DNA of 64,000 bases from Leptospira bandrabouensis. GTDB taxonomy: Bacteria; Spirochaetota; Leptospiria; Leptospirales; Leptospiraceae. The notes below the pieces were generated by a model. It did no database searches and was not told the DNA's origin. It worked only from the letters and a program-made list of their open reading frames with translations. The translations under genes were made by a program, and so were the position numbers. The stretch spans positions 930,001-994,000 of the forward strand of contig NZ_RQHT01000014.1 of assembly GCF_004770905.1 (NCBI RefSeq), read 5' to 3'. Shown here piece after piece: positions 16,462 to 25,519 of the stretch. Each line of letters begins with the position of its first letter. The first letter of the stretch is position 1.

Positions 16462-18918
16462 ATGTCTCTCAAACAAATCACCATATACATAGAAGAGTTT
16501 GATCATGATTTTTATAACCGTATACTTCGCGACATAACGAATATAGAATCTTGTAATGTTCATAGTTTTCATTCCATCTTGGACATCAAACCTGGGTCCA
16601 TCAAGGAATCGGCTGTCTTTCTATTTTGGAATGATCCTAAAGTTTTAGAGAAACAAAAGTTTATCTTTGAAGAGTTTCCTGAATCACCTTACATATTACT
16701 TTCGATTGAACCTTTAACTCCAAACGAGTTGGCAAGAGCGGCCCATCCTACCTTTTTGCACCTAGCAGAAAAAACCTATTCTCTTGGAATTCTAGATTTA
16801 GTACTAAATTTTTCTGAACGATTGATTGAAGATATGAATCGATCGATCGCTTATGATAAAATCAGAGAAAAGGTAATCGTCCTTCAAAATGTTTTCGAAG
16901 AATCCTTGGATGTCCTCATGCAGATTGATCCAAATACCAAACAGATCATCAATGCGAATAAACAAGCAGTGGTTGTTTTGGAATATCCGTTAGAGGAAAT
17001 TGTTGGTAAAGAATTTTCATTTTTTATGCCACCTGTGGAAGTCGATGAAGATGAAGAATTCCAAGGCAATCTTATTGAAAGCACAGCTTTGCGAACTAAA
17101 TCCGGACATTTGATTCCTACGGAATCCTCTTTTCGATTGTTTCCAGTAAATGGAAAAATGGCAATTTGGGCAACCTTTCGCGACATTACAGAAAGGAAAC
17201 GATCGCAAGAACAGGTAAAAAATCAAAAAGCATTTTATGAGTTTATCTTAGATAACCTAGACTCAGATATCGCAGTGTTAAATTCGAATTTTCAATACGA
17301 ATATACAAACCCAGTCTTTTTGTCGAATAAAGAGATTCGAAAATGGTTATATAAAAAAACCGATTTAGAGTTGGCTGAAAAATTGGATCTTCCTTCCGAT
17401 TTTCATGAAAAACGCAAAAAATACTTAGAGATTGCAGCCAAGGAAAATCAAATCGTAGAATTTGAAGAACTCATCCAAGACAGTAACGATAAAGTAACTT
17501 ATTTATTAAGAAAGTACATTCCTATTGATGATACAGAAACCGATCAGAAAAGGTTCATTAGTTTCGGTGTAGACATTACGGAAAGAAAACTATCTGAAGA
17601 AAGAATTACTTACTTAGCTTATTATGATGCACTTACTGGTCTTTCGAATCGAACCTTGTTTATTGATCATGCAAATCAGGCATTAAAGAATCACAAATCA
17701 ACGGAAACCTTACTTGCATTTTACTTCTTTGATATTGATAACTTTAAATTTATCAATGATAGTTTGGGTCATACCAAAGGAGATATCCTTTTGCAAATGG
17801 TTGGGGCAAGACTCAAACGTGTGATGACGGAAGTGGATACTGTCGCACGATTTGGTGGTGATGAGTTTGCTATTTTAAAAGTGGATGTAGCAAACAAAAG
17901 TGCAGCCGCAGAGTTTGCACAAAAAATTCTCGATATCCTGAGCCAACCGTTTCATATCATGGGTCGTGATTTATTTACAACAATCAGTATGGGAATTGCT
18001 CTTTCTCCTAACGATGGAGTTTCTTCCTCTGAACTTTTAAAAAATGCTGATATGGCCATGTACAAGGCAAAAGAACTAGGTAGAAATAATTATAAATTTT
18101 ATACCAACGAACTGATCCTTCGTTCTGAAAAAAGATTATACATTGAAAATTCTCTTCGGAAAGCCATTCAAAATGAAGAGTTATTATTATTTTTCCAACC
18201 AAAAATTTCAACTCTCACAAATCATGTCTGTGGTGCTGAGGCACTCATTCGTTGGAAACATCCTGAAAGGGGATGGGTTCCTCCTATTGAATTTATCCCA
18301 GTTGCAGAAGACTCAGGAATCATCGAAAGAATTGGTGATTGGGTTTTAGAAGAGGCTTGCCGACTCAAAAAAGAATGGAAGGAACTAAATCTTCACACTT
18401 TTCCTGTAAGTATAAATGTGAGTGGCAAGCAACTAGCTCGTGCTAACTGGTCACACCGTGTACAATCTACCATTCTCCAATACAATATTGATCCTGTAGA
18501 AATTGAACTGGAATTAACTGAAAGTTCCATTATGGAAAATCCAGAAAAGAGTATAGAGGCATTCGAATATTTATCTGGGCTTGGAATCAAAGTATCCATC
18601 GATGATTTTGGAACTGGATATAGTTCCTTAAGTTATCTTAAAAAAATCAATGCAGATGTTCTCAAAATTGATAGATCCTTTGTGGTTGATTTGGAATTGA
18701 ACGAAGATGATCGCGCCATTTGTAAGGCCATTATCAATATGGCACATTCCTTAGGTATGGAAGTAATAGCGGAAGGAGTGGAAAATTCGGCGCAAAGAGA
18801 TTTACTTCACGATTTAGGCTGCCACATGATCCAAGGATACCTTTATAGCAAACCACTACCTGCTGATGAATTTGTTGCTTTTGTTAGAAATTTTAACGAA
18901 TCTACTAAAACAAAATAG
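16462..18918 (+). CDS. PAS-PAS-GGDEF-EAL cyclic-di-GMP signalling protein
   Basis: The 818-residue cytoplasmic protein starts with a receiver-like region (1-125) lacking a clear phospho-aspartate, then two PAS domains each closed by DITERK (about 145-250 and 255-380). The GGDEF domain has YDALTGLSNR, FFDIDNFKFIND and FGGDEF near 464; the RxxD inhibitory site is not kept (TEVD). The EAL domain has AEALIRW near 590, ELTESSIMEN, DDFGTGYSSLSYL, IDRSF and EGVEN, so the phosphodiesterase site looks complete. It may make, break or switch c-di-GMP. The M23 peptidase gene follows after 12 bases. Confidence 0.93.
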   Translation: MSLKQITIYIEEFDHDFYNRILRDITNIESCNVHSFHSILDIKPGSIKESAVFLFWNDPKVLEKQKFIFEEFPESPYILLSIEPLTPNELARAAHPTFLHLAEKTYSLGILDLVLNFSERLIEDMNRSIAYDKIREKVIVLQNVFEESLDVLMQIDPNTKQIINANKQAVVVLEYPLEEIVGKEFSFFMPPVEVDEDEEFQGNLIESTALRTKSGHLIPTESSFRLFPVNGKMAIWATFRDITERKRSQEQVKNQKAFYEFILDNLDSDIAVLNSNFQYEYTNPVFLSNKEIRKWLYKKTDLELAEKLDLPSDFHEKRKKYLEIAAKENQIVEFEELIQDSNDKVTYLLRKYIPIDDTETDQKRFISFGVDITERKLSEERITYLAYYDALTGLSNRTLFIDHANQALKNHKSTETLLAFYFFDIDNFKFINDSLGHTKGDILLQMVGARLKRVMTEVDTVARFGGDEFAILKVDVANKSAAAEFAQKILDILSQPFHIMGRDLFTTISMGIALSPNDGVSSSELLKNADMAMYKAKELGRNNYKFYTNELILRSEKRLYIENSLRKAIQNEELLLFFQPKISTLTNHVCGAEALIRWKHPERGWVPPIEFIPVAEDSGIIERIGDWVLEEACRLKKEWKELNLHTFPVSINVSGKQLARANWSHRVQSTILQYNIDPVEIELELTESSIMENPEKSIEAFEYLSGLGIKVSIDDFGTGYSSLSYLKKINADVLKIDRSFVVDLELNEDDRAICKAIINMAHSLGMEVIAEGVENSAQRDLLHDLGCHMIQGYLYSKPLPADEFVAFVRNFNESTKTK

Positions 18919-18930
18919 CCGAATTTAATA

Positions 18931-19902
18931 ATGATGATACGGTTTTTGTCTTTATTGATTCTTATTTTATCTTTTGTACGTGCTGTTCCTGCCGAGTCCC
19001 GTGAGGTCAAAAAAAAACCTTCCCCTAAGGTTTCTTCTTCCAACTACTTCGTGAAAAAAGAGGAAAAAAATTTTTCATTACTCATGGAAGCAAGACGATT
19101 CGGAAGAGGCGAAGTCATTTTCCTTCGATTAACTCCCAAAGATAAAAAGTGGATCAATGAGTCTTATAAAGTAAGTTGGCTTGGAAAAGATGTAATCCTA
19201 ACAAAATGGGAAAAGAGTATGGTTGCTTTTTTACCTATCTCTCCCGATACTCCGGCGGGTGCTATGACTCTTGAGATTGTGTCTAAAATCTTTTTTGTCA
19301 AACGGGGGCAAAAACAATACCAAATCATTTTAGAACCAACAAAATTCCAAGTAATCAAGAAAAACCAACAGATCAAGGTAGATGATAAATTCGTAACCAA
19401 AGAACTACCCAAAGAAACATTGGATTTTATTCAAGAATGTAAAACTGCAAAAGAAGCCGCTTTTTCCAAACAAAGCCGTTTACAATTTACAGGTAATTTC
19501 AAAAATCCTTTGGATAAAATTTTTATTACCAGTAAATTCTATGTTAGGCGAGACTATAATAACAAACAAGGTCGGCCACATGGTGGTGTGGACTTTCGAG
19601 GAAAAACAGGAACCTCAGTTTACGCGATTCAAGATGGTGTAGTAGTTCTTGCTCGCAAAGCTTACTATGAAGGGAATTTTACGATCATTGATCATGGTAA
19701 TAAGATATTTTCATTTTATATGCACCAAGATCAAATCAAAGTTAAAGTCGGTGATATTGTTAAACAAGGTCAAGAAATTGGAACCGTTGGTACAACTGGA
19801 ATGTCAACAGGTCCTCACCTTCATTTAGGAGCTAAGGTCAATGATACTTTAGTAGATCCGCTTTCTTTAATTGCTCTGCAATCGATTTCCGAATCGAATT
19901 GA
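18931..19902 (+). CDS. M23 (LytM-type) peptidase, exported
   Basis: The protein has 322-323 residues (ATG at 18931 or 18934) with a signal peptide ending near AVPAES. The N-terminal half is a beta-rich region. The C-terminal M23 domain shows GRPHGGVDFRG (H-x3-D zinc ligands), YAIQDGVVV, GNFTIIDHGNKI and GPHLHLGAKV (H-x-H zinc/catalytic pair), so the active site looks complete. It should cut peptidoglycan cross-bridges or peptide stems in the periplasm. Its 3' end overlaps the convergent membrane-protein gene by 36 bases. Confidence 0.9.
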   Translation: MMIRFLSLLILILSFVRAVPAESREVKKKPSPKVSSSNYFVKKEEKNFSLLMEARRFGRGEVIFLRLTPKDKKWINESYKVSWLGKDVILTKWEKSMVAFLPISPDTPAGAMTLEIVSKIFFVKRGQKQYQIILEPTKFQVIKKNQQIKVDDKFVTKELPKETLDFIQECKTAKEAAFSKQSRLQFTGNFKNPLDKIFITSKFYVRRDYNNKQGRPHGGVDFRGKTGTSVYAIQDGVVVLARKAYYEGNFTIIDHGNKIFSFYMHQDQIKVKVGDIVKQGQEIGTVGTTGMSTGPHLHLGAKVNDTLVDPLSLIALQSISESN

Positions 19903-20922
19903 GGATAAAAATTCACGAATACCTTGTTCGTGGATTTCACCTTTTTCCAAATTTTCTGTTATATGTAAAAGAAGTTTATCGTGATTTGGCGTATCAACAA
20001 GGATAAATCCTGTTTTCGCATAACGGGGACGTAGTAGGTCATAAAAAGTCCAAAACTTAGAAGTGAGAATAAAAGGTTCCAATTCTTTTTGTTGGATTTC
20101 TTGGATATCCTCAATATCACCTTTGCTTACCTGAATTTTTAAAAATTCCGAAAATTCTGCCACTGCTTGGTTTTCTTGGAAACCAAGGTAATCAGGAAAA
20201 TAGAAGATCCTAACAAATGGATAACGTTCGGCATCGTGATCACTGAAGGCAAGTAGACCCGCAATTTGCCCTGCTCCCGTTTTATTTTCCATAGTTAAGT
20301 TTTCAGGTTTGAAAAAATAAAATCCTTCGGGAAGGGTAAATCCAAACTGCAATTCTTCATTCCAATATTGGTTGTTGTTTGTAACAGCCCAATCATTTAG
20401 ATCTTTTTCTTCAATTTGGTATTTGTTTTTAAAAAGGAGATAAGCTGATAAAACTTCTGCACCTTGTAATGCTTTAAAGGCAATCAGTGCGTTACTTGCG
20501 ATGAGACAGGCTGCCAAAAGAAGGCGCGCATATTCGGCAAGGTGTAAAACTCGAATGAGAAAAGCAATGGCCACCAGTATAAACAAAAATACAGTTCCGG
20601 CCTCAAAAACCAAAACTTCAGCAAGCCAAAGTGCAAAGATAAAAAGGATTACAACACCTAGTTCAATGAATGGATGGAAGGTTTCTGTCCAATACAGTTG
20701 GATAATATACAAACTAACATAAGTAAGGAACAATCCAACTACTAGAGAAACAATGCAGAGGGCAAAAATATAATGCCAAGGTAAGTGGGATTCGTGGTAA
20801 ATAAAAAAAGGAATGGCAATGATGGAGTAGAGTATAAGTAAATTTCTTGTGGTTTTTGGAGCCAAGAATTTGGCAAAGAAACCACTTGCATGATTTTTGA
20901 TTTTAGTTAGTATTTGCAACAT
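19867..20922 (-). CDS. Multi-pass membrane protein with C-terminal soluble domain
   Basis: The 351-residue protein has an N-terminal basic segment, about five membrane helices between residues 28 and 170, then a soluble part (about 180-351) with FGFTLPEGFYFFKPENL and YPFVRIFYFPDYLG. No known domain is recognised. The start ATG overlaps the ATG of the divergent gene by two bases (CATG at 20920-20923). Function is unknown. Confidence 0.7.
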   Translation of the reverse strand: MLQILTKIKNHASGFFAKFLAPKTTRNLLILYSIIAIPFFIYHESHLPWHYIFALCIVSLVVGLFLTYVSLYIIQLYWTETFHPFIELGVVILFIFALWLAEVLVFEAGTVFLFILVAIAFLIRVLHLAEYARLLLAACLIASNALIAFKALQGAEVLSAYLLFKNKYQIEEKDLNDWAVTNNNQYWNEELQFGFTLPEGFYFFKPENLTMENKTGAGQIAGLLAFSDHDAERYPFVRIFYFPDYLGFQENQAVAEFSEFLKIQVSKGDIEDIQEIQQKELEPFILTSKFWTFYDLLRPRYAKTGFILVDTPNHDKLLLHITENLEKGEIHEQGIREFLSSIRFGNRLQSN

Positions 20923-21532
20923 GTCGGCGATTACAGACTTCTTTCAAAAAATCCAAAACCAAATTATAGAAATCCAAACTACCATCAACCAGATCAAAAC
21001 TAGTTGGGAGAATTTTCAAAAGTTTTGGGATTTATTTTTTACTTTAGTCCCTTGGGAAGTTCTCCTTTTACTTATCTTTTCTGTCATCCTCCTTTCCATT
21101 TTCAATTCAGTTTCTCCCAAAACTCCCAAGGCAAACCTTACTGTTTCAGTTTTGTTACTTTCTGCACTTTGGATCTATTTTTGGGGATTGTTTTCCCAAG
21201 AAATTTCTTATGGAAAGGTAATCTTTGCTTCCCTCTACATTCTTTTTCCCCTACATGCCATTGGCCTCGGGCAATGGGTTTATGGATGGGGAAAACAAAT
21301 CTATTGGAAAAAAAGAAGAATTGCGCCCGTATTGTGGGATTCTGCCCTGCACCAACTTTCTTTGGACTACCACCAATTGGTAGGCAAAGCCCATTTGTAT
21401 CATGACAAAATCCAAGAGAATCGTGGCAGTTTGTTAGAAGAATTGGACCGATTGGACCAGTCCATAAAAGGAATCAGATCTTTGCTTTTGCAAGAGAAAC
21501 CAATACCAAACAAAAATTCAGAAGAAAGCTAA
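20921..21532 (+). CDS. Membrane protein with flanking coiled coils
   Basis: The 203-residue protein from the ATG at 20921 begins with an amphipathic helix rich in Gln/Ile (about 5-35), then has about three membrane helices (about 45-125), then a cytoplasmic tail with a coiled coil (about 150-190). No family is recognised. A TTG at 20897 would add eight residues. The gene diverges from the other membrane protein with overlapping start codons; the promoters must lie inside the opposite coding sequence. Confidence 0.65.
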   Translation: MSAITDFFQKIQNQIIEIQTTINQIKTSWENFQKFWDLFFTLVPWEVLLLLIFSVILLSIFNSVSPKTPKANLTVSVLLLSALWIYFWGLFSQEISYGKVIFASLYILFPLHAIGLGQWVYGWGKQIYWKKRRIAPVLWDSALHQLSLDYHQLVGKAHLYHDKIQENRGSLLEELDRLDQSIKGIRSLLLQEKPIPNKNSEES

Positions 21533-21593
21533 GGTTTTCTCAGTTATCAATAGGGCGAACATCATATTGACTAAATTGGTAGATACATGCGAA

Positions 21594-21878
21594 CTAGTGT
21601 GTACCGGTGAATCCTAAAGTTAAAAGAAATAGAAAAAATAAAAAACTTAGGTTTGTTCCGTTAATTACCAACGATAAAATCGTAATGAGATAGAAGGAAA
21701 AATTCTTTTTCCTTCTGAAAGTAAGAGTCAATAAAGTCCAACCCAATCTGAAAAGAGAAAGTAATGCTAAAAAAACAATTTCGTACAAGAGAGAAAGATT
21801 TACTTTTTTAGTGAAATAAAAAGCCAAACTCACTAAGCAAAGTAGAGAGAGTAATAAATCAAGAAATAGGGCTTTCAT
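21594..21878 (-). CDS. Small integral membrane protein
   Basis: The 94-residue protein consists of about three leucine/phenylalanine-rich membrane helices separated by short basic loops (FTKKV, FRRKKN). No motif is recognised. It lies 69 bases downstream of the metallo-beta-lactamase gene on the same strand. No good ribosome site is seen. Confidence 0.55.
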   Translation of the reverse strand: MKALFLDLLLSLLCLVSLAFYFTKKVNLSLLYEIVFLALLSLFRLGWTLLTLTFRRKKNFSFYLITILSLVINGTNLSFLFFLFLLTLGFTGTH

Positions 21879-21947
21879 ATTTAGTTTACAAATCTCTCAA
21901 GAGTTAGCTGATACATTTTGATCCGACATGACCAAAGGTAAAAAACC

Positions 21948-22916
21948 TTACCTACCTATCACTTTCGGAAAAAATCCCAATGCACTTTGCACATCATTAT
22001 CATGCGCAGGAATGATTTGCAGAGTTGGATTGTTTTGGATTAGATCGTGGACTCTTGCGATCTCTTCGCCAAGACTTTCTGTATCAAAATCCACAATCCA
22101 TCTAGCCCCTCTTGGTTTGTGTTTTTTTTCTAAAAAGCCTTCCCGTCGCCAAACTATATCTCCGGTAAGAAAGAAAACCTCTCCATTGTCGGTATGTAAG
22201 AATAAACCTACAGACCCTTCGCTATGTCCTTTCATTGGAACAAAAACAACCGTTCCATCCCCATACAAATCCAAACTCTTCGCATAAGATGCATAAGGTG
22301 TATTGGAAAACTTTAAGTGACTCCAATGGACGGAATCTCCATCAAATTGAGAAGGAATGTAACCTAATTCAATTTTAGGATCATTTAGTTCCTCAGGTAA
22401 ACTGTGGATTTTTGCCCAAGGAAAATCTTTTAAACCACTTGCATGGTCCCAATGAAGATGAGAAAAATATACATCCTGAATCGACTTGGGAGTGATTCCA
22501 TTGGATTCCAATTGTTCGTAGGCAGTTTGGAAAGGTTTGTAATCCATTAAAAGTTTTAAATACAAAGGAAAAATTTGAAACTGTTCTTTGACTTTGCTCC
22601 CGAGTCCTGTATCAAATAAAAAATTCCCCTTAGGATGTTGGATATAAAAGGCGGAATGTGCCACTGTCACTGTTTTGAAGACAGACCCACCTTCTTTAAC
22701 AAAACCTTCCAAGGTTTTTGCTTCTCCTGTTTTTAAAATCGAAAAAACCAAATTTGATTTTCCCTGCGGTTTAGGGATGGAAGAAGAATTTGTTTTCTTG
22801 TCCGCGATGTAGGTAGGAATCTTTTCTTTGGGATAACCAAGGAAGTATAGAAAAAAAATAATTACAGATGTTAGGCTAATGATTAAAAGAATTTTTGATT
22901 TGGATGGGAGTTTCAT
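21948..22916 (-). CDS. Metallo-beta-lactamase-fold hydrolase, membrane-anchored
   Basis: The 322-residue protein has one N-terminal membrane segment (about 8-27) and then an MBL domain: FLFDTGLGSK, SHLHWDHASGL (H-x-H-x-D-H zinc site), VPMKGHSEGSVG, FFLTGDIVW and PAHDND. The pattern is close to AHL-lactonase/quorum-quenching-like hydrolases, which cut lactones or esters, but the substrate here is unknown. It follows the TetR gene after 22 bases, so it is likely repressed by it. Confidence 0.85.
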   Translation of the reverse strand: MKLPSKSKILLIISLTSVIIFFLYFLGYPKEKIPTYIADKKTNSSSIPKPQGKSNLVFSILKTGEAKTLEGFVKEGGSVFKTVTVAHSAFYIQHPKGNFLFDTGLGSKVKEQFQIFPLYLKLLMDYKPFQTAYEQLESNGITPKSIQDVYFSHLHWDHASGLKDFPWAKIHSLPEELNDPKIELGYIPSQFDGDSVHWSHLKFSNTPYASYAKSLDLYGDGTVVFVPMKGHSEGSVGLFLHTDNGEVFFLTGDIVWRREGFLEKKHKPRGARWIVDFDTESLGEEIARVHDLIQNNPTLQIIPAHDNDVQSALGFFPKVIGR

Positions 22917-22938
22917 TTTTAAAATTTCCTATATAAAT

Positions 22939-23514
22939 TTAGTTTTGTTTGAAAAGTAATTCTGCAGTTTTTGCAGCCACACGCAGCGGTTCCGGTGATT
23001 TTTGTAGTTTTGCCAGTAACAAAGCACCTTCCCATAAAGAGAGTAGGGAAAGTGAAAGATTTTTTGCGTTACGTGCTGTGTATCCCTTTCCTACGAGGTA
23101 GGTTTCAAAAGTTTTTAACCAAATGGAATATACTTCTTTGCATGTATCTGAAACTGCAGGAACTGAGCCTGAAGTTTCCATTGCTGTTGTGGCTATGGGG
23201 CATCCTTTTTTATAATCACTGGAAATAATTCGTTCTTCCAAAACATGGAACACCTGTTTGATGGCCTGAGTTGGAGATTCCGCTTCTGCGAGTACCGATT
23301 GGAAAAATAAATTCAATTGGTTTCCAGAATGGAGGAGAGCAAGGTTTGTGAGTTCGTCTTTTCCGCCAGGAAAGTGAAAATAGAGAGAACCTTTGGGTGT
23401 CCCGGTTTCCTTTCCAAGTTCAATAATACCTGTGGCTTCATACCCGGATTCCTCCAAAAGACCAGCCATAACCTCGATCATTTTCTGTTTGGTTTCGATT
23501 CCTTTTTTTCCCAC
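22939..23514 (-). CDS. TetR-family repressor, LmrA/YxaF-like
   Basis: The 191-residue protein starts with GTG at 23514. The N-terminal helix-turn-helix reads EESGYEATGIIELGKETG and KGSLYFHFPGGKDEL. The ligand domain has the KKGCPIATTAMETSG stretch seen in LmrA/YxaF-type regulators. A GACCGGTC palindrome, the core of known LmrA/YxaF boxes as I recall them, lies 25 bases upstream, so autoregulation and control of the downstream MBL hydrolase are likely. Confidence 0.85.
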   Translation of the reverse strand: MGKKGIETKQKMIEVMAGLLEESGYEATGIIELGKETGTPKGSLYFHFPGGKDELTNLALLHSGNQLNLFFQSVLAEAESPTQAIKQVFHVLEERIISSDYKKGCPIATTAMETSGSVPAVSDTCKEVYSIWLKTFETYLVGKGYTARNAKNLSLSLLSLWEGALLLAKLQKSPEPLRVAAKTAELLFKQN

Positions 23515-23521
23515 AAAGCCA

Positions 23522-23547
23522 GTCTATTGCAAGATAATAGACCGGTC
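23522..23547. promoter_or_regulatory. TetR operator-like palindromes
   Basis: GTCTATT (23522-23528) and AATAGAC (23536-23542) form a 7-bp inverted repeat with a 7-base spacer. The right arm runs into the perfect palindrome GACCGGTC (23540-23547). The site lies 7 bases before the GTG of the TetR gene. Confidence 0.55.
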
Positions 23548-23707
23548 AACATAAAAAATAGGGGTTCCTTTTCCCCTTCCAAATGTGGAAGATCCAAATC
23601 AGGATTTTGATGTTATGGGAAAGAGCAGGCAAGGAAAAGATAATGACCTGTTTGCCAAACGCAGTTTTTCCTTTTCGATTTCTCTCATTTCCCTCTAGAA
23701 TAAATCT

Positions 23708-23735
23708 CATTGTTTTTTTCAGAGTCCGCCGATAA
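23708..23735 (+). promoter_or_regulatory. Candidate sigma28 (FliA) promoter for fliG
   Basis: GCCGATAA (23728-23735) is the exact -10 motif of FliA promoters. CATTGTTT 12 bases upstream is a weak -35 match (5 of 8, spacing one longer than usual). The fliG start lies 29 bases downstream of the -10 element. Confidence 0.4.
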
Positions 23736-23764
23736 ACTAAGTAGTACGGATTTCGGGACGAAGT

Positions 23765-24778
23765 ATGATCAATAAGAAGCCATCGCTTACAGGAAGACAA
23801 AAGGCCGCCATCTTTTTGGTTGCGGTTGGAAACGAAGTGGCCTCCGAAATCTTCAAACACCTCCGGGAAGACGAGATCGAACAAATCACGTTTGAAATTG
23901 CTCGTTTAGATAAAATCACTCCAGAAGACAAAGAAAAGGTGCTCGTTGAGTTCAATGAACTCATGATGGCCCAAGAGTTTATCACCAATGGTGGTATCGA
24001 CTTTGCCCGTGGATTACTCGAAAAAGCTCTCGGAAATCAGAAAGCCATCGATATCATCAACCGGCTTACTTCGTCTTTACAAGTAAGGCCCTTTGACTTT
24101 ATCCGAAGGACTGACCCGGCCCACCTCCTTAACTTTATCCAGGGGGAACACCCTCAGACCATCGCACTCATTCTTTCCTATTTGGATCCGCAAAAAGCAT
24201 CCAATATCTTATCGAACTTACCACACCAAATCCAAGCGGAAGTGGCCAAACGGATTGCAACGATGGACCGGGTATCACCGGACGTACTCCGTGAGGTAGA
24301 ACGGGTGTTAGAGCGTAAACTCTCTACTCTTGCATCTGAGGATTATACCTCGGCAGGGGGTATTGACTCTGTAGTGGAAATTCTAAACCTTGTAGACCGG
24401 GGAACAGAAAAAACCATCATCGAGGCCTTGGAAGAGGAAGATCCGGAACTTGCAGAAGAGATCAAAAAACGGATGTTCGTATTCGAAGATATCGTTTTAC
24501 TCGACGACCGTGCGATCCAAAAGGTAATGCGTGAAGTAGATAACACGGATTTGGCGAAAGCACTTAAGTCTGTGGACTCGGAAGTACAAGATAAAATCTT
24601 TAAAAACATGTCCAAACGTGCTGCCAACTTACTCAGGGAAGATATGGATTTTATGGGTCCTGTTCGATTGAAAGACGTGGAAGACGCTCAGCAAAAAATT
24701 GTAAACATCATCCGTAAACTGGAAGAAGCGGGCGAGATCGTTGTGGCTCGTGCGGGAGAAGACGAACTTGTGGTATAA
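23765..24778 (+). CDS. fliG: Flagellar motor switch protein FliG
   Basis: The 337-residue protein matches full-length FliG: LTGRQKAAIFLVAVG at the N-terminus (binds FliF), the middle EHPQTIALILSYL motif (binds FliM), and the C-terminal torque helix with DDRAIQKVMREVDNTDLAKAL carrying the charged residues that face the stator. It is part of the cytoplasmic switch ring of the periplasmic flagellum. Spirochaetes often have two FliG paralogues; which one this is cannot be said. No other flagellar gene is adjacent. A terminator overlaps its end. Confidence 0.95.
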   Translation: MINKKPSLTGRQKAAIFLVAVGNEVASEIFKHLREDEIEQITFEIARLDKITPEDKEKVLVEFNELMMAQEFITNGGIDFARGLLEKALGNQKAIDIINRLTSSLQVRPFDFIRRTDPAHLLNFIQGEHPQTIALILSYLDPQKASNILSNLPHQIQAEVAKRIATMDRVSPDVLREVERVLERKLSTLASEDYTSAGGIDSVVEILNLVDRGTEKTIIEALEEEDPELAEEIKKRMFVFEDIVLLDDRAIQKVMREVDNTDLAKALKSVDSEVQDKIFKNMSKRAANLLREDMDFMGPVRLKDVEDAQQKIVNIIRKLEEAGEIVVARAGEDELVV

Positions 24779-24804
24779 CACCCACAAGTTATTTTCTACT
24801 TTTT
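24765..24804 (+). terminator. Terminator overlapping the fliG end
   Basis: AACTTGTGG (24765-24773) and CCACAAGTT (24782-24790) form a perfect 9-bp stem; the loop holds the fliG stop codon. A T-rich tract with several short T runs follows. The left arm encodes part of the last FliG residues. Confidence 0.6.
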
Positions 24805-24828
24805 CTTAATCGAAATTTAAAACTAATT

Positions 24829-25323
24829 TTAATTATCTTTATTTCGTTTACTGAATTTTCCCCATTTTGGTGGAAATTCAATCAGGGCATCTTTCGGAGA
24901 AATTTCCCCACGTTCTAATTTTTGGTTTAGTGTGATGAGTTTATGTAAGTTTCCCATCGAAAAAGAAAATTCTGTAATATCAAAATCATCCAATCTTACT
25001 TTTGCATTACTGCAAAATAGTTTTAATTCGGAAAGTATCAAAGTGACTCTGGCGTTGGCATATCGCGCTACGATCTCTTCAAATTCTTCCTCATTAAAAA
25101 ATTCTTTTTCTAAGTCGTAATCGAATTCTTGTCGGATGAGATCAATGAGTGACAATCCGAGTTCTTTGGAGACTAAAACCACATAATCAAACTTGGAGCG
25201 GATCCAATCTTCGGATTCCAGAAGTTCTACGGCAGACCTTGGAATGTTCAGTTTTTCGGATAATTCGATTCTAGTAAGTTTTCGTCGTTCTCGGTAGTTT
25301 CTAAAGTGATTTACTTTTTCCAT
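24829..25323 (-). CDS. XRE-type helix-turn-helix regulator
   Basis: The 164-residue protein starts with an HTH of the Cro/C1 type: FRNYRERRKLTRIELSEKL, then NIPRSAVELLESE, residues about 7-45. The rest is acidic and helical (DYDLEKEFFNEEEFEEIV) with no recognised domain. A perfect palindrome CCGTTA-T-TAACGG lies 24 bases before the start, a plausible operator for autoregulation. The target genes are unknown. Confidence 0.75.
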   Translation of the reverse strand: MEKVNHFRNYRERRKLTRIELSEKLNIPRSAVELLESEDWIRSKFDYVVLVSKELGLSLIDLIRQEFDYDLEKEFFNEEEFEEIVARYANARVTLILSELKLFCSNAKVRLDDFDITEFSFSMGNLHKLITLNQKLERGEISPKDALIEFPPKWGKFSKRNKDN

Positions 25324-25346
25324 GTTTTAAAAAAAATTCAAAATTT

Positions 25347-25359
25347 CCGTTATTAACGG
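25347..25359. promoter_or_regulatory. Palindromic operator-like site
   Basis: CCGTTA-T-TAACGG is a perfect 13-bp palindrome, 24 bases upstream of the XRE gene. A further half site CCGTTA occurs at 25442, and two AACGTT palindromes lie at 25377 and 25386. Confidence 0.45.
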
Positions 25360-25481
25360 TCTGAAATGGCCTAAAAAACGTTTTGAACGTTCTGAAGGAT
25401 TAAGATTCGCATGGATAGGTTTGACTTGCAGAGGGAAAGAACCGTTAGGCTCAAATTACGCTAAATTTCCTTTCTGGAGTC

Positions 25482-25519
25482 CACCACCGGGCTTAGCCTA
25501 GGTGGTGTGCTCGTTTTTT
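25482..25519 (+). terminator. Strong hairpin with T-tract in a gene-free region
   Basis: CACCACC (25482-25488) pairs with GGTGGTG (25501-25507), an inner GGGC/GCCT stem adds four pairs around a TTA loop, and six T residues follow at 25514. No coding region ends just upstream on the plus strand, so this may end a short non-coding RNA made from 25324-25481. The rest of the 385-base gap (25324-25711) shows only the palindromes listed and the leader of the next gene. Confidence 0.55.
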
